Positions 36,601 to 45,467 of a stretch of DNA of 64,000 bases are shown piece after piece. The stretch is from contig NC_037311.1 of assembly GCF_000143535.2 (NCBI RefSeq), positions 1,488,001-1,552,000 on the forward strand. Direction: 5' to 3'. The DNA is from Botrytis cinerea B05.10 (Eukaryota; Ascomycota; Leotiomycetes; Helotiales; Sclerotiniaceae). Below the pieces are notes generated by a model. The model was given only the letters and a program-made list of their open reading frames with translations, was not told where the DNA came from and ran no database searches. The stretch's first letter is position 1; the number at the start of each line of letters is the position of its first letter. A program made the translations under genes and the position numbers.

Positions 36601-38475
36601 AAACTATCACCAGCCGAATTGAATTACGAGATATATGACAAAGAATTACTGGCGATAGTCGATGCATTTAGAGAATGGCGAGTGTATTTGGAAGGATCGA
36701 AATACACGGTACAGGTGTATACAGATCATAAGAACTTGGTTTACTTCACCACAACGAAGCAGTTAAACAGACGACAGGTCAGATGGTCGGAGACCATGGC
36801 CAACTACAATTTCAGAATTTCATATGTCAAAGGATCAGAAAACGCTAGAGCCGACGCTCTTAGCCGAAAACCAGAATATCAAGAAAACAAAACGTACGAG
36901 TCATACGCTATATTCAAGAAAGACGGCGAATCACTGGTTTACAATGCACCACAGCTTGCAGCAACACACCTGTTGGAAGACAACCACCTCAGGAAACAGA
37001 TCCAATCACACTACGACAAGGATGCTACTGCCACACGCATACGCAAGACAATAGAACCAGGATTCACTATAGAAAATGATACCATATACTTTCATGGAAA
37101 AGTATACATTCCGAGTCAAATGACCAAGGAATTTGTGACGGAACAACACGGGTTGCCGGCACATGGACACCAAGGAATTGCAAGGACATTTGCAAGAATA
37201 CGGGAAATCAGTTACTTCCCACGAATGAGAACGATAGTTGAAGAAGTTGTTGGAAATTGTGACACCTGCATACGAAACAAGTCATCACGACATGCTCCGT
37301 ATGGTCAGCTCCAGACCCCAGACATGCCTTCTCAGCCATGGAAGTCCATCACATGGGACTTTGTGGTCAAACTACCACTCTCAAAAGATCCTACTACAGG
37401 AATTGAGTACGACGCGATACTCAATATAGTAGACAGGCTAACGAAATTTGCATATATGATACCATTCAAGGAAACATGGGATGCTGAACAACTAGCATAT
37501 GTGTTCCTAAGGATCATAGTAAGCATACACGGAGTACCAGATGAGATAATCTCGGATCGAGACAAGCTCTTTACCTCGAAATTCTGGACTACCTTATTAG
37601 CACTTATGGGTATCAAGAGAAAGCTATCGACATCTTTCCACCCACAAACAGATGGTCAAACAGAGAGGACCAATCAGACAATGGAAGCATATCTTAGATG
37701 CTATGTAAATTATCGACAAGACAATTGGGTAGAGCTATTACCCATGGCACAGTTCGCATACAATACATCGGAAACGGAAACCACGAAAATCACACCAGCA
37801 CGAGCTAATTTTGGGTTTAATCCACAAGCGTATAAAATCCCGATACCACAAGAAGTTAATGCCGAATCAGCGATAGTACAAGTCGAACAGTTGAAAGATC
37901 TCCAAGAGCAACTGGCTCTTGATCTAAGATTCATATCTTCCAGAACAGCAGCGTACTACAATACGAAACGTAGTATGGAACCTACGCTTAAAGAGGGGGA
38001 TAAAGTTTATTTGCTACGACGAAACATCGAAACCAAGAGACCAAGCAATAAACTCGACCACAGGAAACTAGGACCATTCAAGATTGATAAGGTAATAGGA
38101 ACGGTTAATTATCGATTGAAATTACCAGACACAATGAATATCCACCCAGTATTCCACATATCCTTGCTCGAACCAGCACCACCAGGAGCGCCAAATGCGC
38201 CATTTACAGAAATTGAACCAGTCAACCCAAACGCCATATACGATGTCGAAACAATACTAGACTGCAAATACGTCAGAAACAAGGTCAAGTATTTGATCAA
38301 ATGGTTAGACTACCCACATTCAGAAAACACATGGGAACTCAAGGAAGATCTCAGCTGCCCTGAGAAACTACGGGCATTCCACCTGAAGTACCCACATCTG
38401 CCAACAAAGCCTCAAGCTCCGCATCAGACAACAAAGGCAACGAGGGGTCGAAGAAACCAAAAGAAGAACCACTAG
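33622..38475 (+). CDS. Retrotransposon Gag-Pol polyprotein with chromodomain
   Basis: A single 1617-residue frame. In order: Gag (about 30-240); zinc knuckle CFECGKAGHRAADC (271-284); aspartic protease MIDSGATGNFI (Asp about 459); reverse transcriptase with TKMDLRNGYH, MPFGLTNAPATF and YLDD (816-819); RNase H (ETDSSDFAIGAVLSQ and YTDHKNLVYF); integrase zinc-binding HHCC region (HGHQGIARTF ... CDTCIRNK); integrase DDE core (TWDFV, ISDRDKLFTS, GQTERTNQTMEAYL); and a C-terminal chromodomain (YDVETILDCKY, YLIKWLDYPHSENTW). All core catalytic residues I can check are present and there is no stop or shift, so the copy may be active. Gag and Pol share one frame, as in Tf1. The last 125 bp overlap the antisense ORF. 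Confidence 0.97.
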   Translation: MASRATATGQSAGDTNDIEMTDAPKEITINETLKIALPDKYQGSRQELDTFLLQLEIYFRFNEDKFTTKESKSIWAASYLRGEATKWIQPYLRDYFEHDDKDRMQPTRTIFNSFEGFKTEIRRIFGNSNELEVAEDKIFNLKQTGSALKYATEFRRYAGTTKWDEIAIMSHYRKGLKPEVRLELERSAESTDLNDLIQDSIESDDRLYRYRQSQRSYKPQGNQKQGRYRKNEGRPRYNPQRYGDPMELDATHYTNGNDDSEKRRRRENNLCFECGKAGHRAADCRSKKTGGKRGNFKPKFGKGQLNATFTIPENPTKSENTETFTVEEFQQLLKELPRNQEGMNAIDLWEQEYYRTPTPSVTEESHQDEAEADHATMSWTACYDEFCGIHRSDKEATGWSPKKRKTKNHQNNVTCEDLTPNITSQEVRKVTQQLNATGQAGQIYCKVQINGHIQSAMIDSGATGNFIAPEAVKYLGIPLQTKQHPYRLQLVDGQLAGSDGKISQETIPIRMGITQHTEVIQLDVVPLGQQQIILGMPWLKAHNPKIDWAQGIVTFDQCKSGHRDTLEAFARRNTRQGELNANNTGDVGHPVQGPPLRAKASTPPLQMQKPTTRHEIAIEAKEKPTIPEQYKNYEHVFKEPGIHEALPEHKPWDHEIILEEGKMPVHTPIYSMSADELKRLREYIDDNLAKGWIRESASQVASPTMWVPKKDGPDRLVVDYRKLNALTKKDRYPLPLATELRDRLGGATIFTKMDLRNGYHLIRMKEGEEWKTAFKTRYGLYEYQVMPFGLTNAPATFMRLMNNVLSQYLDTCCICYLDDILVYSNNKVQHIKDVSNILESLSKADLLCKPSKCEFHVTETEFLGFTVSSQGLKMSKDKVKAVLEWKQPTTIKEVQSFLGFVNFYRRFIKGYSGITTPLTTLTRKDQGSFEWTAKAQESFDTLKQAVAEEPILLTFDPEKEIIVETDSSDFAIGAVLSQPGQNGKYQPIAFYSRKLSPAELNYEIYDKELLAIVDAFREWRVYLEGSKYTVQVYTDHKNLVYFTTTKQLNRRQVRWSETMANYNFRISYVKGSENARADALSRKPEYQENKTYESYAIFKKDGESLVYNAPQLAATHLLEDNHLRKQIQSHYDKDATATRIRKTIEPGFTIENDTIYFHGKVYIPSQMTKEFVTEQHGLPAHGHQGIARTFARIREISYFPRMRTIVEEVVGNCDTCIRNKSSRHAPYGQLQTPDMPSQPWKSITWDFVVKLPLSKDPTTGIEYDAILNIVDRLTKFAYMIPFKETWDAEQLAYVFLRIIVSIHGVPDEIISDRDKLFTSKFWTTLLALMGIKRKLSTSFHPQTDGQTERTNQTMEAYLRCYVNYRQDNWVELLPMAQFAYNTSETETTKITPARANFGFNPQAYKIPIPQEVNAESAIVQVEQLKDLQEQLALDLRFISSRTAAYYNTKRSMEPTLKEGDKVYLLRRNIETKRPSNKLDHRKLGPFKIDKVIGTVNYRLKLPDTMNIHPVFHISLLEPAPPGAPNAPFTEIEPVNPNAIYDVETILDCKYVRNKVKYLIKWLDYPHSENTWELKEDLSCPEKLRAFHLKYPHLPTKPQAPHQTTKATRGRRNQKKNH

Positions 38476-38968
38476 GAGTAGACGTAGTAACAGCGGTTGC
38501 TGTCTCTTTCTCCGCACGCTCCTTTTCCAATTTTTCCTTTTCCAACCTTTCATTCTCCTCAGCTAGATCAAGCTCTTCTAGCGTACGAAGATCTCGACGA
38601 ATCATCTCCTTTTCACGCTTGCGAAGAAATTCTTGTTGACGACGCAAACGAAGAATTCGAGCCGTCAATTCTTGGGACTTAGCGGAAAGAACTTGCGATT
38701 CGGCAAAAGCCTTTTCCTCTTCCAAGCGAAGCTGCTCCTGCTGTCGCTCCAGAGATTCATATTGAGAAGGCATCGCAAACCCAGGGTGACAGCGACCCTT
38801 CTTGAAACGAATACACGCGGAACAGCGTTTTGACAATTCTTCGTCCACCAAACAATCACGACCTGTTTGAAAACACAAAGCACAAGGCTCACGTTTACTA
38901 CCAGAACGGGCGACACGAGCGGATAAGAATGCGGGATCATGAACAGAAGTTGTTCGGACAGGAGGCAT
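38351..38968 (-). CDS. Antisense ORF inside the retrotransposon: zinc-cluster plus coiled-coil protein
   Basis: A 205-codon frame on the strand opposite Gag-Pol, between the pol end and the 3' LTR, overlapping the last 125 bp of pol. Residues about 27-62 hold six cysteines spaced C-x2-C-x6-C-x9-C-x2-C-x7-C (CALC, GRDCLV, RCSAC, GRCHPG), exactly the fungal Zn2Cys6 spacing. Then comes an Arg/Glu-rich coiled coil (about 75-150) and a Thr/Ser/Pro-rich acidic C-terminus. Most of the frame lies outside pol, so it is not just a shadow of it. A Zn2Cys6-like domain suggests DNA or RNA binding; function, expression and whether related elements share it are unknown to me. Confidence 0.7.
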   Translation of the reverse strand: MPPVRTTSVHDPAFLSARVARSGSKREPCALCFQTGRDCLVDEELSKRCSACIRFKKGRCHPGFAMPSQYESLERQQEQLRLEEEKAFAESQVLSAKSQELTARILRLRRQQEFLRKREKEMIRRDLRTLEELDLAEENERLEKEKLEKERAEKETATAVTTSTPSGSSFGFFDPSLPLLSDAELEALLADVGTSGGMPVVSQGS

Positions 38969-39053
38969 AATGAAAAGAAAATATCACACTCACTTACATT
39001 AAATACAGAAGGGAAGACGTACTAATATAAACGCTTGGGACAAGCGCTAGGCT

Positions 39054-39066
39054 AAGAAGGGGATAG
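39054..39066 (+). other. Polypurine tract
   Basis: AAGAAGGGGATAG directly abuts the 3' LTR. It has the position and composition of a plus-strand primer, with one pyrimidine near its end. Confidence 0.75.
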
Positions 39067-39627
39067 TGTTACGACGGATTAGTAACAGGCTGTAGAATCA
39101 CCAACGTATAGGCTATAATGGTATTATAGGCCTCAGTGATTCAGCTGCAGTATACCGGGGGACACTAGGCACCCAAGGAAAGCCTCAGGCATGTATATAG
39201 TATTAGTCATAGGATATCCTAGAACGTAGGATACAGTTCCTAGGACAATAGGTTCTAGGAAACGCCGAACATAACTTTGCAAACTTTTCGCGAAGTTATA
39301 TTAGTAATACCCCAGGGGATTAGCCCCAGGACAAAAGGACAAACTAGGACAATAAGAGTCACAGGACAAGTGTCATGTGACTACAAAGCCGACTCGACTT
39401 GCCGACTCGACTTGTCGATTCGACTTCAGGACGAAGGTCTATATATGGAATGGGTTTCATTACAATGTAGAGCTTCGTGCTCAAGAACAATCATTAGTTT
39501 CATTACTATAGTTACGAGAATTGCAATCAGTTACAACCTTATTGAATCCCTACTTGAAGTCTAGTCTAAACCACCTCGAGAGATCTCTAGACACTTCCAC
39601 GTGACCCTAGAGGCAGCTCCCGTAACA
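39067..39627 (+). repeat. 3' LTR
   Basis: 561 bp, offset exactly 6057 bp from the 5' LTR. I found no difference when reading the two copies against each other. Confidence 0.97.
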
Positions 39628-39632
39628 GTTTG
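39628..39632. repeat. Target-site duplication, right copy (GTTTG)
   Basis: Matches 33005-33009. Removing one copy and the element restores a continuous ACCC-GTTTG-CACCC sequence. Confidence 0.95.
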
Positions 39633-40548
39633 CACCCACGGATACCCACAGGTTTACAATTTGTATATATTTTATATACAAAATCAAAGAAATTGTTTAT
39701 AAGACTGAAATTAATAGCAATCTTTACTATAATGTGATTTAATAGTAGCTCGGTCATATTAATAAGTTGACTATCATTTTTACATATAAAATATATCTAT
39801 ACATAATCATGCACTTTCTTTATTTATTGATATAATTTTTTAAAAATCTAATAATAAATATTTGATTATATATAGATTATAAAAATCTAATTAGTTTCTA
39901 TAAATTAGAATTTCAAAAATAGTTATTATAAAAAAAGCTTTTTTGTCATAAAAATCGTAACAATTTTGATTTTTTTTGAAATCGAAAAGAATTATTTGGA
40001 AAAAAATTATATTTTTGAATAACTGATTTTTTACTATTATTTAATATTCTTTTCTTTTTCAAAAATAATGATTAATAATTAAAATATGAATATTGAAAAA
40101 GGCTGATTTTATATGTATTTTGAAGTGGCCGACCCATTGATATAGCCGAGCCACTGTTAAACCACGTTAATAGAACAAAATCCTAAACAAATGGAACTTA
40201 TTAAGCAATACCCGTACTACCTAGGTACATACACTTTACCCAATCAACCTACGAAAATGAAGCACTAATAACCATAGCCACCCGTTGATTAGTGGGTATA
40301 GCTTTTTTCATCCCCCAAGCCACCCGTAGCCGTACTACCCAAGCCACCCATTGCGACCACTGACTGGTAGTCCATACAAACCCGATATTTAGCAATGACC
40401 CCACCTACCATTTGAGTGCCCCGCTTTGTCACTTTTTTTTGCTCCGCCCATGCATGGGTAGCAAAAAGGGTTCTCCAAAAAGACGTTTAATGATATATCC
40501 CATTCTCTGGAGGTGTAAAGCGCAAAAAGAAAAATGCAAAAATGAAAT
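39633..40548. other. AT-rich island and degenerate repeats right of the retrotransposon
   Basis: About 39650-40110 is extremely AT-rich with no open frame, in sharp contrast to the flanking DNA. From 40130 to 40360 the motif AAGCCACCC/AAGCCACCCGT recurs at least four times. This looks like an old repeat or mutated transposon remnant. No gene is present. Confidence 0.6.
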
Positions 40549-40635
40549 TCTCTCAGGCGTGAGTCGAACACGCGACATCCAGATTACAATGTACAATTAC
40601 AGTCTGACGTCATAAACCAACTAGACGACCGAGAG
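40549..40635 (-). tRNA. tRNA-Tyr (anticodon GUA) with 12-nt intron
   Basis: Read on the minus strand. Acceptor CTCTCGG pairs with CTGAGAG (one G:U) and carries C1:G72, the eukaryotic tyrosine identity pair. D arm has GTC/GAC with the GG of the D loop, and anticodon stem TCAGA pairs with TCTGG. Loop CTGTAA is followed by a 12-nt intron TTGTACATTGTA, after which the loop closes. T arm GCGTG-TTCGACT-CACGC is perfect. All nuclear tRNA-Tyr genes of fungi have an intron at this site. Confidence 0.92.
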
Positions 40636-41721
40636 TTGTTCGAGTAGGCTCGAATGGTCACATTTTGCTGTGTTTGTTGTGATGGAGCCCGATTTCAGTG
40701 TATATATATATAATTACAATAAAATAATGTGGAGAACATGAAATGTGGTGTGGCTAAACTACATGTGGCTTTTCGGCAGTGGACTTGTTGCAACTTTCAG
40801 GCAAAGCAAACTTCTCCATTCGAGAGCCCTCTTATATGGAACATGGTAGACACAATAGATATGCTCTTTCGCTCTCGATCATTCTCTCTGAGACTTGGGA
40901 TACGTTTCGCGCTTCGAACCCTATTGATTTCTAAAGCTTCGTGACAGACGAGAATTTCATGAGATCGGCATTACCACATGGTAGTCATAGTCAACAATGA
41001 GGTGTCACGCTGCATTACGGTGTTGAATACCTAGGCAGCCGAATTCAAGCATTAGATACAAGGCCACGAAAGGTTACACAATTACTTGAATTCAGGGTGG
41101 TCATCATTTTGTGTTGTATTTGATACAAGTCATGAAATAGTTGTTCAGATCAACGGTGCCGAAAGAATGAAGTCACATCGGTTCTCAGTGTTTCCAATAG
41201 TTCACACTGCAGTCTATTCTGAAATTTCAATTTTAAGACATCGAAACTGCCATCATTGATTTCATAAATCAAATTTTCAAATCAATTTGGCTATCAAAAT
41301 TGACTCAATATCTAATAATATACATTCAATATTTGGAAAGGATTGAATATTCCAAAGTTCTTGATTGTAGGCTGCAATTCGGACTATTGGATACTTTGTC
41401 CACAAAGGTATGGGCGAGAAGAAGTCTCTCTCGCCCAAAGTCAACCTAATCGGTTTCAAAGTCAGGTCAAAAGTCCTTATTCGATGAAAATGTGTGCCGG
41501 AAAATAGGTATATTTATTAGTTTTCCGAAACTGTCCTCAATACAACTGCTAGCAGTCTATCCATAAACCCAAAATTTCATTGAAAGGAGGCAACAAGAAA
41601 AAAAGAACACAATCTAATAGTCAAAATGCCAAGCACAAAACATTCACCCTCCTCAAAGCCCACTAGCATACACTTCCGACCATCGACACTCAATCATCGC
41701 CATCTCTCCCAAGCGACCCAT
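40636..41721. other. Intergenic region between tRNA-Tyr and PL7 gene
   Basis: No gene recognised. Short open frames at 40729-40944 and 41277-41459 have no motif. The right part is the 3' flank of the lyase gene. Confidence 0.5.
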
Positions 41722-42582
41722 TTAATGCTGAACATCAATAGCAAAGAAGTGCACTTCAGACTTGCTATTTCCTTGGTTATAGTTACCAGCCTTGAAGTAG
41801 CTCTTTGGGCTATCCAATTGATAAGTGTCCAATGTCTTTGCTGCACCCCCGTTAATAGCCACACTCAACTTGCCTCCCTCATAAGCAATGACATAAGAGA
41901 ACTTAGATCCAATAGTTACACTCCCAACTTCGGTAACAATTTCATTACCACCAGCTCTGGTTTGTTCAACACCCATCGAAAGAACTCCCTTGGAGTTATA
42001 AAACAATTCACAAACCGGCTTGGAAGATACACTATCGTCGATGTGAATTTGACCAATCACCGTTCCGTGTGCAGAATCATCAGCAGTAACCACCTGAAGA
42101 GTGGCACTGAGTTTATTGCTTGCAGAACTTGGACTCCAGGAACTAGGACTAGCTTCGCGAAGCTCAGTGCGGCAATGCTTAGAGTTGGCAGTGGTAACAC
42201 ACCCGGTTGATACGCCACCGGGAACTTTCATGACGATTGATCCGTCGGTGTTGGTGTAGAAATAATCTTTCGATGTGTAGCCGCTGCAACCCGCGAGTTT
42301 GGAACCGGTTACAGAATCAGGATGCCCTTTTGTACCGCTTGGCAGTTGGAGAGTCCATTTTGAAAGATCAATGTTTCCGCCGGGAGCACAGGTTGGCTTC
42401 AAATTACCGGAGGGGAGACCGGTGCCGAGGGCTGCCGAAGTGGAAGTGGCGGTTGCGGTACCGGAGATGGTTGCGGTGGTGGATGTTGCTTTGGTAGTAG
42501 TCTTTTGAGCTGGCGCAGCGATAGCGAGGCCGAGGAAAGGAAGGAGAACGAGGAGTTGGGGGATGGTGAATTTAGAAGACAT
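41722..42582 (-). CDS. Secreted polysaccharide lyase family 7 (alginate lyase-like)
   Basis: Single exon, 286 residues. A signal peptide (about 1-22, hydrophobic LLVLLPFLGLAIAAPA) is followed by a Thr/Ser-rich linker (about 23-60, likely O-glycosylated) and a PL7 beta-jelly-roll domain. Three family motifs are present: CRTELREASPSSW (catalytic-site Arg/Glu), GQIHIDD (QIH) and YFKAGNYNQGNS (YFKAGxYNQ). The enzyme should cleave beta-1,4-linked uronic-acid polymers by beta-elimination outside the cell. Family knowledge says alginate is the classic substrate. A land fungus may instead act on glucuronan-like polymers or bacterial alginate, but the sequence does not show which. No intron or truncation. 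Confidence 0.93.
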   Translation of the reverse strand: MSSKFTIPQLLVLLPFLGLAIAAPAQKTTTKATSTTATISGTATATSTSAALGTGLPSGNLKPTCAPGGNIDLSKWTLQLPSGTKGHPDSVTGSKLAGCSGYTSKDYFYTNTDGSIVMKVPGGVSTGCVTTANSKHCRTELREASPSSWSPSSASNKLSATLQVVTADDSAHGTVIGQIHIDDSVSSKPVCELFYNSKGVLSMGVEQTRAGGNEIVTEVGSVTIGSKFSYVIAYEGGKLSVAINGGAAKTLDTYQLDSPKSYFKAGNYNQGNSKSEVHFFAIDVQH

Positions 42583-44314
42583 TTTGATGATGCGTTTTGA
42601 AATGCTTTTTGATGCAGAAAACAGTGAAACAAATCAAGTAATAAAGACCGAATTTAACGAGCGTGTAAAAGAATGAATGAACTATAAAGAATGAATTGTT
42701 ATTCAATGATAATATGGAAGTTCTCCTCCACAACTCATATATACAATCTTCCAACCATCAAATACACACATTTACTTTCTTCAACCCGATAACTTCACAA
42801 TCCCCCATCTAACCCTAAGACCTAACACAGAATCCACCAAACCCCAACTATAGAAACTATCCTAGTCAAATTTCCTATGAAAAACAAGGATTAAAAATCA
42901 TCAGTACGAGGAGGAATTAGCTCCACACAACCACACAAGCAAAATCAGTCCGCGCAACACGAATTCTAAAATCCCATAAGGATTTAAGGTTATATCTCAC
43001 CCGAGTAAATTTGCTGACATCACAACCGCCGTCACACAAATTTTTAGTCACCGTAGTACGAAGGATTCAAGGAACCGGGAATCATTTCGCAAAGCAACGC
43101 TAATGTGTTAGTAAGCTTCTGTGTAAGCGCTGTGTTTAGGGGTGGATGTGTTAAAATTGTAATTGGATGTTCGGATGGATGAACCGAGGGTGGATGCGAG
43201 GAATGACTGCTTTGGGATTTGATGGATGTTAGGATGTGGAGGATAGGGATGTGGAATTGGGTGGTCTAATTTGGGTGAGTAGTGCGGGAGGAACCGTGAA
43301 TGGGTATGTTGGGTGTGAATGCCACGAATTACTATGAGTTGATAGGTGGGTTCTTGATTGGGTTAGAGTTGAGTTGTGCTGAGTTGCAGATGATTTATTG
43401 AGTGATTGGAGTAGGTTTTGTGGTGCTTTCATTGAGATTAACCGTGGTGGTAGAGAATGAGAGGTGGTGGAGGTTAATAAATTGAACTTACTCATCGCAA
43501 GTAAGTTTGACAATTCGTTGAATTCTGAATATGCTTCGATATGGGAGAGACTTTTTCTATATAGTTGCATGTCCCAGAAAAATATCATTCTTGAAGAAAG
43601 TTTGGTGAAAGTAAGTGATATGAATTCATCCATGGTTATATTGAATAGAAGCGAGGGAGCGTCATAACTTCAATTCAAATACCACTTTCATGAGGATAAA
43701 GATCAACTTGTGTGTTCGTTAGATCAGAGTAATGTCCGTAACAATACGAGCCCACCTCCAATATATAGCAACTCGCTAAGTGCGGTGAAGAGAACTCCCG
43801 ACAAAGTTGGTAAACAGCGAAGCAAATCAAATCATCATACCAGGACAAGTTACATGTGCTTTGCCTTTCATCTGCCTGAAAATGTGTCCCTTTAACGAGG
43901 AGCTCAAATATCCCAGTTTTACTGCGTATAGGCTCTTTGTATGTATTGGCCAATCTACAAGTGACACAGAACCTTTCATTCAGCTCTAGGAACGCGCTTA
44001 TCCAAACAACCTACTCGGTGAGAATGAGGTGGAGTTCAGCCGCGGCGTTTGACTTTTTCTCATGCGGCGCATAGGGTAGCCTAGACAAAGGTCATATGAT
44101 TTCGCATACACATCGCGATATTGCGCCCCCGGGTACCTAATTTTCCATCACCAACGCGTTTCCCAACATGCATTTTCTAGGTATAATCTTGTCATCAGGA
44201 TTTTTTCATAGATATATAAGTTTGGTAAAATTCCTCTTTGCTTGGACTTTCTCACAAATACAGAAAATCGATTTACTTACTCGGTATACAACACGCCAAT
44301 CACTCTTCATCAAT
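42583..44314. other. Intergenic region between the divergent PL7 and MGYTHYW genes
   Basis: Promoter region for both flanking genes. 43140-43460 is G/T-rich on the + strand with repeated GGATG, the mirror of the C-rich leaders seen elsewhere and so likely leader or promoter DNA for the minus-strand lyase. Open frames at 43464-43667 and 43675-43953 are motif-free. Confidence 0.5.
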
Positions 44315-44891
44315 ATGGGGTGAGTAATAATGCATCTTCCGTTCTGACTGCTCTCTCTATCCACTCTGCTCCAAATTTATCACTAACACATTGCACGGCT
44401 CAGTTACACACACTACTGGCAGGCTAAAGATCAAAAGACATGGTCTAATATCTGGCCCCAACTAATTTCCGACGCCAATCTCATCATCAAGACCCTCGAA
44501 AAAAGTGCCCCTCTCCTTGACGAGACAGATAACTATTACCTCCCCACCATCGAATGCGGAATTTTCATAAATGGACAAGACGAGCATGAAGATTTCATCC
44601 TGACCCAATTTAAAAGCTTTGGGTTTAACTTTTGTAAAACTGCGAGGAAGGAATATGATGCTGTTGTCACGACTATTCTCATGCGTGCGAAGATGTTGGC
44701 TGGGGATGAATTTAGGCTATTGTGTGTATAACTTTTAAAGAGCGCTATGTTGTAAAGAATGCTAATATTTAGATAGCTCCGACGGTGACTGGGACGACGA
44801 GTGGCAACGCACTTTGGAAGATTATGTCAAATTATGGCCAAATGAGGAGAAGCCTACTGAAAATATTTTCGGACCCGAAATGGACTATTGA
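44315..44891 (+). CDS. MGYTHYW-family conserved protein, function unknown
   Basis: The first coding exon is only five bases (44315-44319, ATGGG) before a GTGAGT donor. Exon 2 starts at 44404 after CTCAG and the junction produces MGYTHYWQAKDQKTWSN. Exon 2 runs to about 44721-44723 and exon 3 from 44773 or 44777 to 44891; either splice choice yields SDGDWDDEW. The protein has about 150 residues with TIECGIFINGQDEHEDFIL, FNFCKTARKEYDAVVTTIL and the SDGDWxxEW ending. I recognise this as a small conserved family with an invariant MGYTHYW start, found in fungi and also in bacteria and phages. No biochemical role is known to me. The match to that start is strong evidence for the tiny exon. Confidence 0.85.
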
Positions 44892-45467
44892 TGAGGAGTT
44901 CACGAGTGGAGAATTGGATGATTTCCTTGGAATTTTTGTTGTACGATCAGTTTCCAATGTATGAAAGGATGAAATTAATCTTACCGTAAAATAAACTCCA
45001 GGTTAACCTAGATTGACACTGTCCCGCAAGTTGACGAAAAGTCTAGGGCATACCAGATAAGTGAGGTCTGCAGTAGTAACTTCATCCAGTGACATTGCGT
45101 TTACTTAAAAATTTAAGGTGGGTTGTGTTTGGTGGTATGATGAGGGACAGATCAGACCTGACCAGACAGCCAAATTCCTGGATGGAACCGAAAAACTGGG
45201 AAAAGCCGCCTAGAGCTGAAAATTTGATATCCACCGGTGGAGGCAAGAATTATCATAATGTTAATCAAATCGATACATCCCTTATGAGCGCTCATTTTTG
45301 AGATTCGGATTTTCCCACGTCGGTTAAGTACAGTTCATGTTACACCGGTCCAATTTGACCTCGCCAGAATATCGACTCCAGTCTCATGAGCACGATTCCC
45401 AAAAGAATTGTATAAATTTTATTTATTGTACTATTCAGCCGCTAATGGAAAAGAAGTCCGAAGATTA
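44892..45467. other. Intergenic stretch between convergent genes
   Basis: 3' flanks of the MGYTHYW gene (+) and the transcription factor (-). No gene seen; the 45089-45301 open frame lacks support. Confidence 0.5.

Larger units (their letters stand above)
33010..39627 (+). mobile_element. Complete Ty3/gypsy LTR retrotransposon (chromovirus), 6618 bp
   Basis: Two 561-bp LTRs, both starting TGTTAC and ending GTAACA, read as identical over their full length by eye. They are flanked by GTTTG duplications and enclose one unbroken Gag-Pol frame, a purine tract before the 3' LTR and an additional antisense frame. The intact frame and matching LTRs indicate very recent insertion. A C-terminal chromodomain and a single Gag-Pol frame place it among chromoviruses. 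No frameshift or repeat-induced mutation is visible inside. Confidence 0.97.

Noticed and set aside
41626..42210. 194-codon plus-strand frame
   Set aside because: Antisense shadow of the well-supported PL7 lyase gene.
43675..43953. 92-codon minus-strand frame upstream of the MGYTHYW gene
   Set aside because: Isolated, motif-free, and in a likely promoter region. It could be reconsidered only with transcript evidence.
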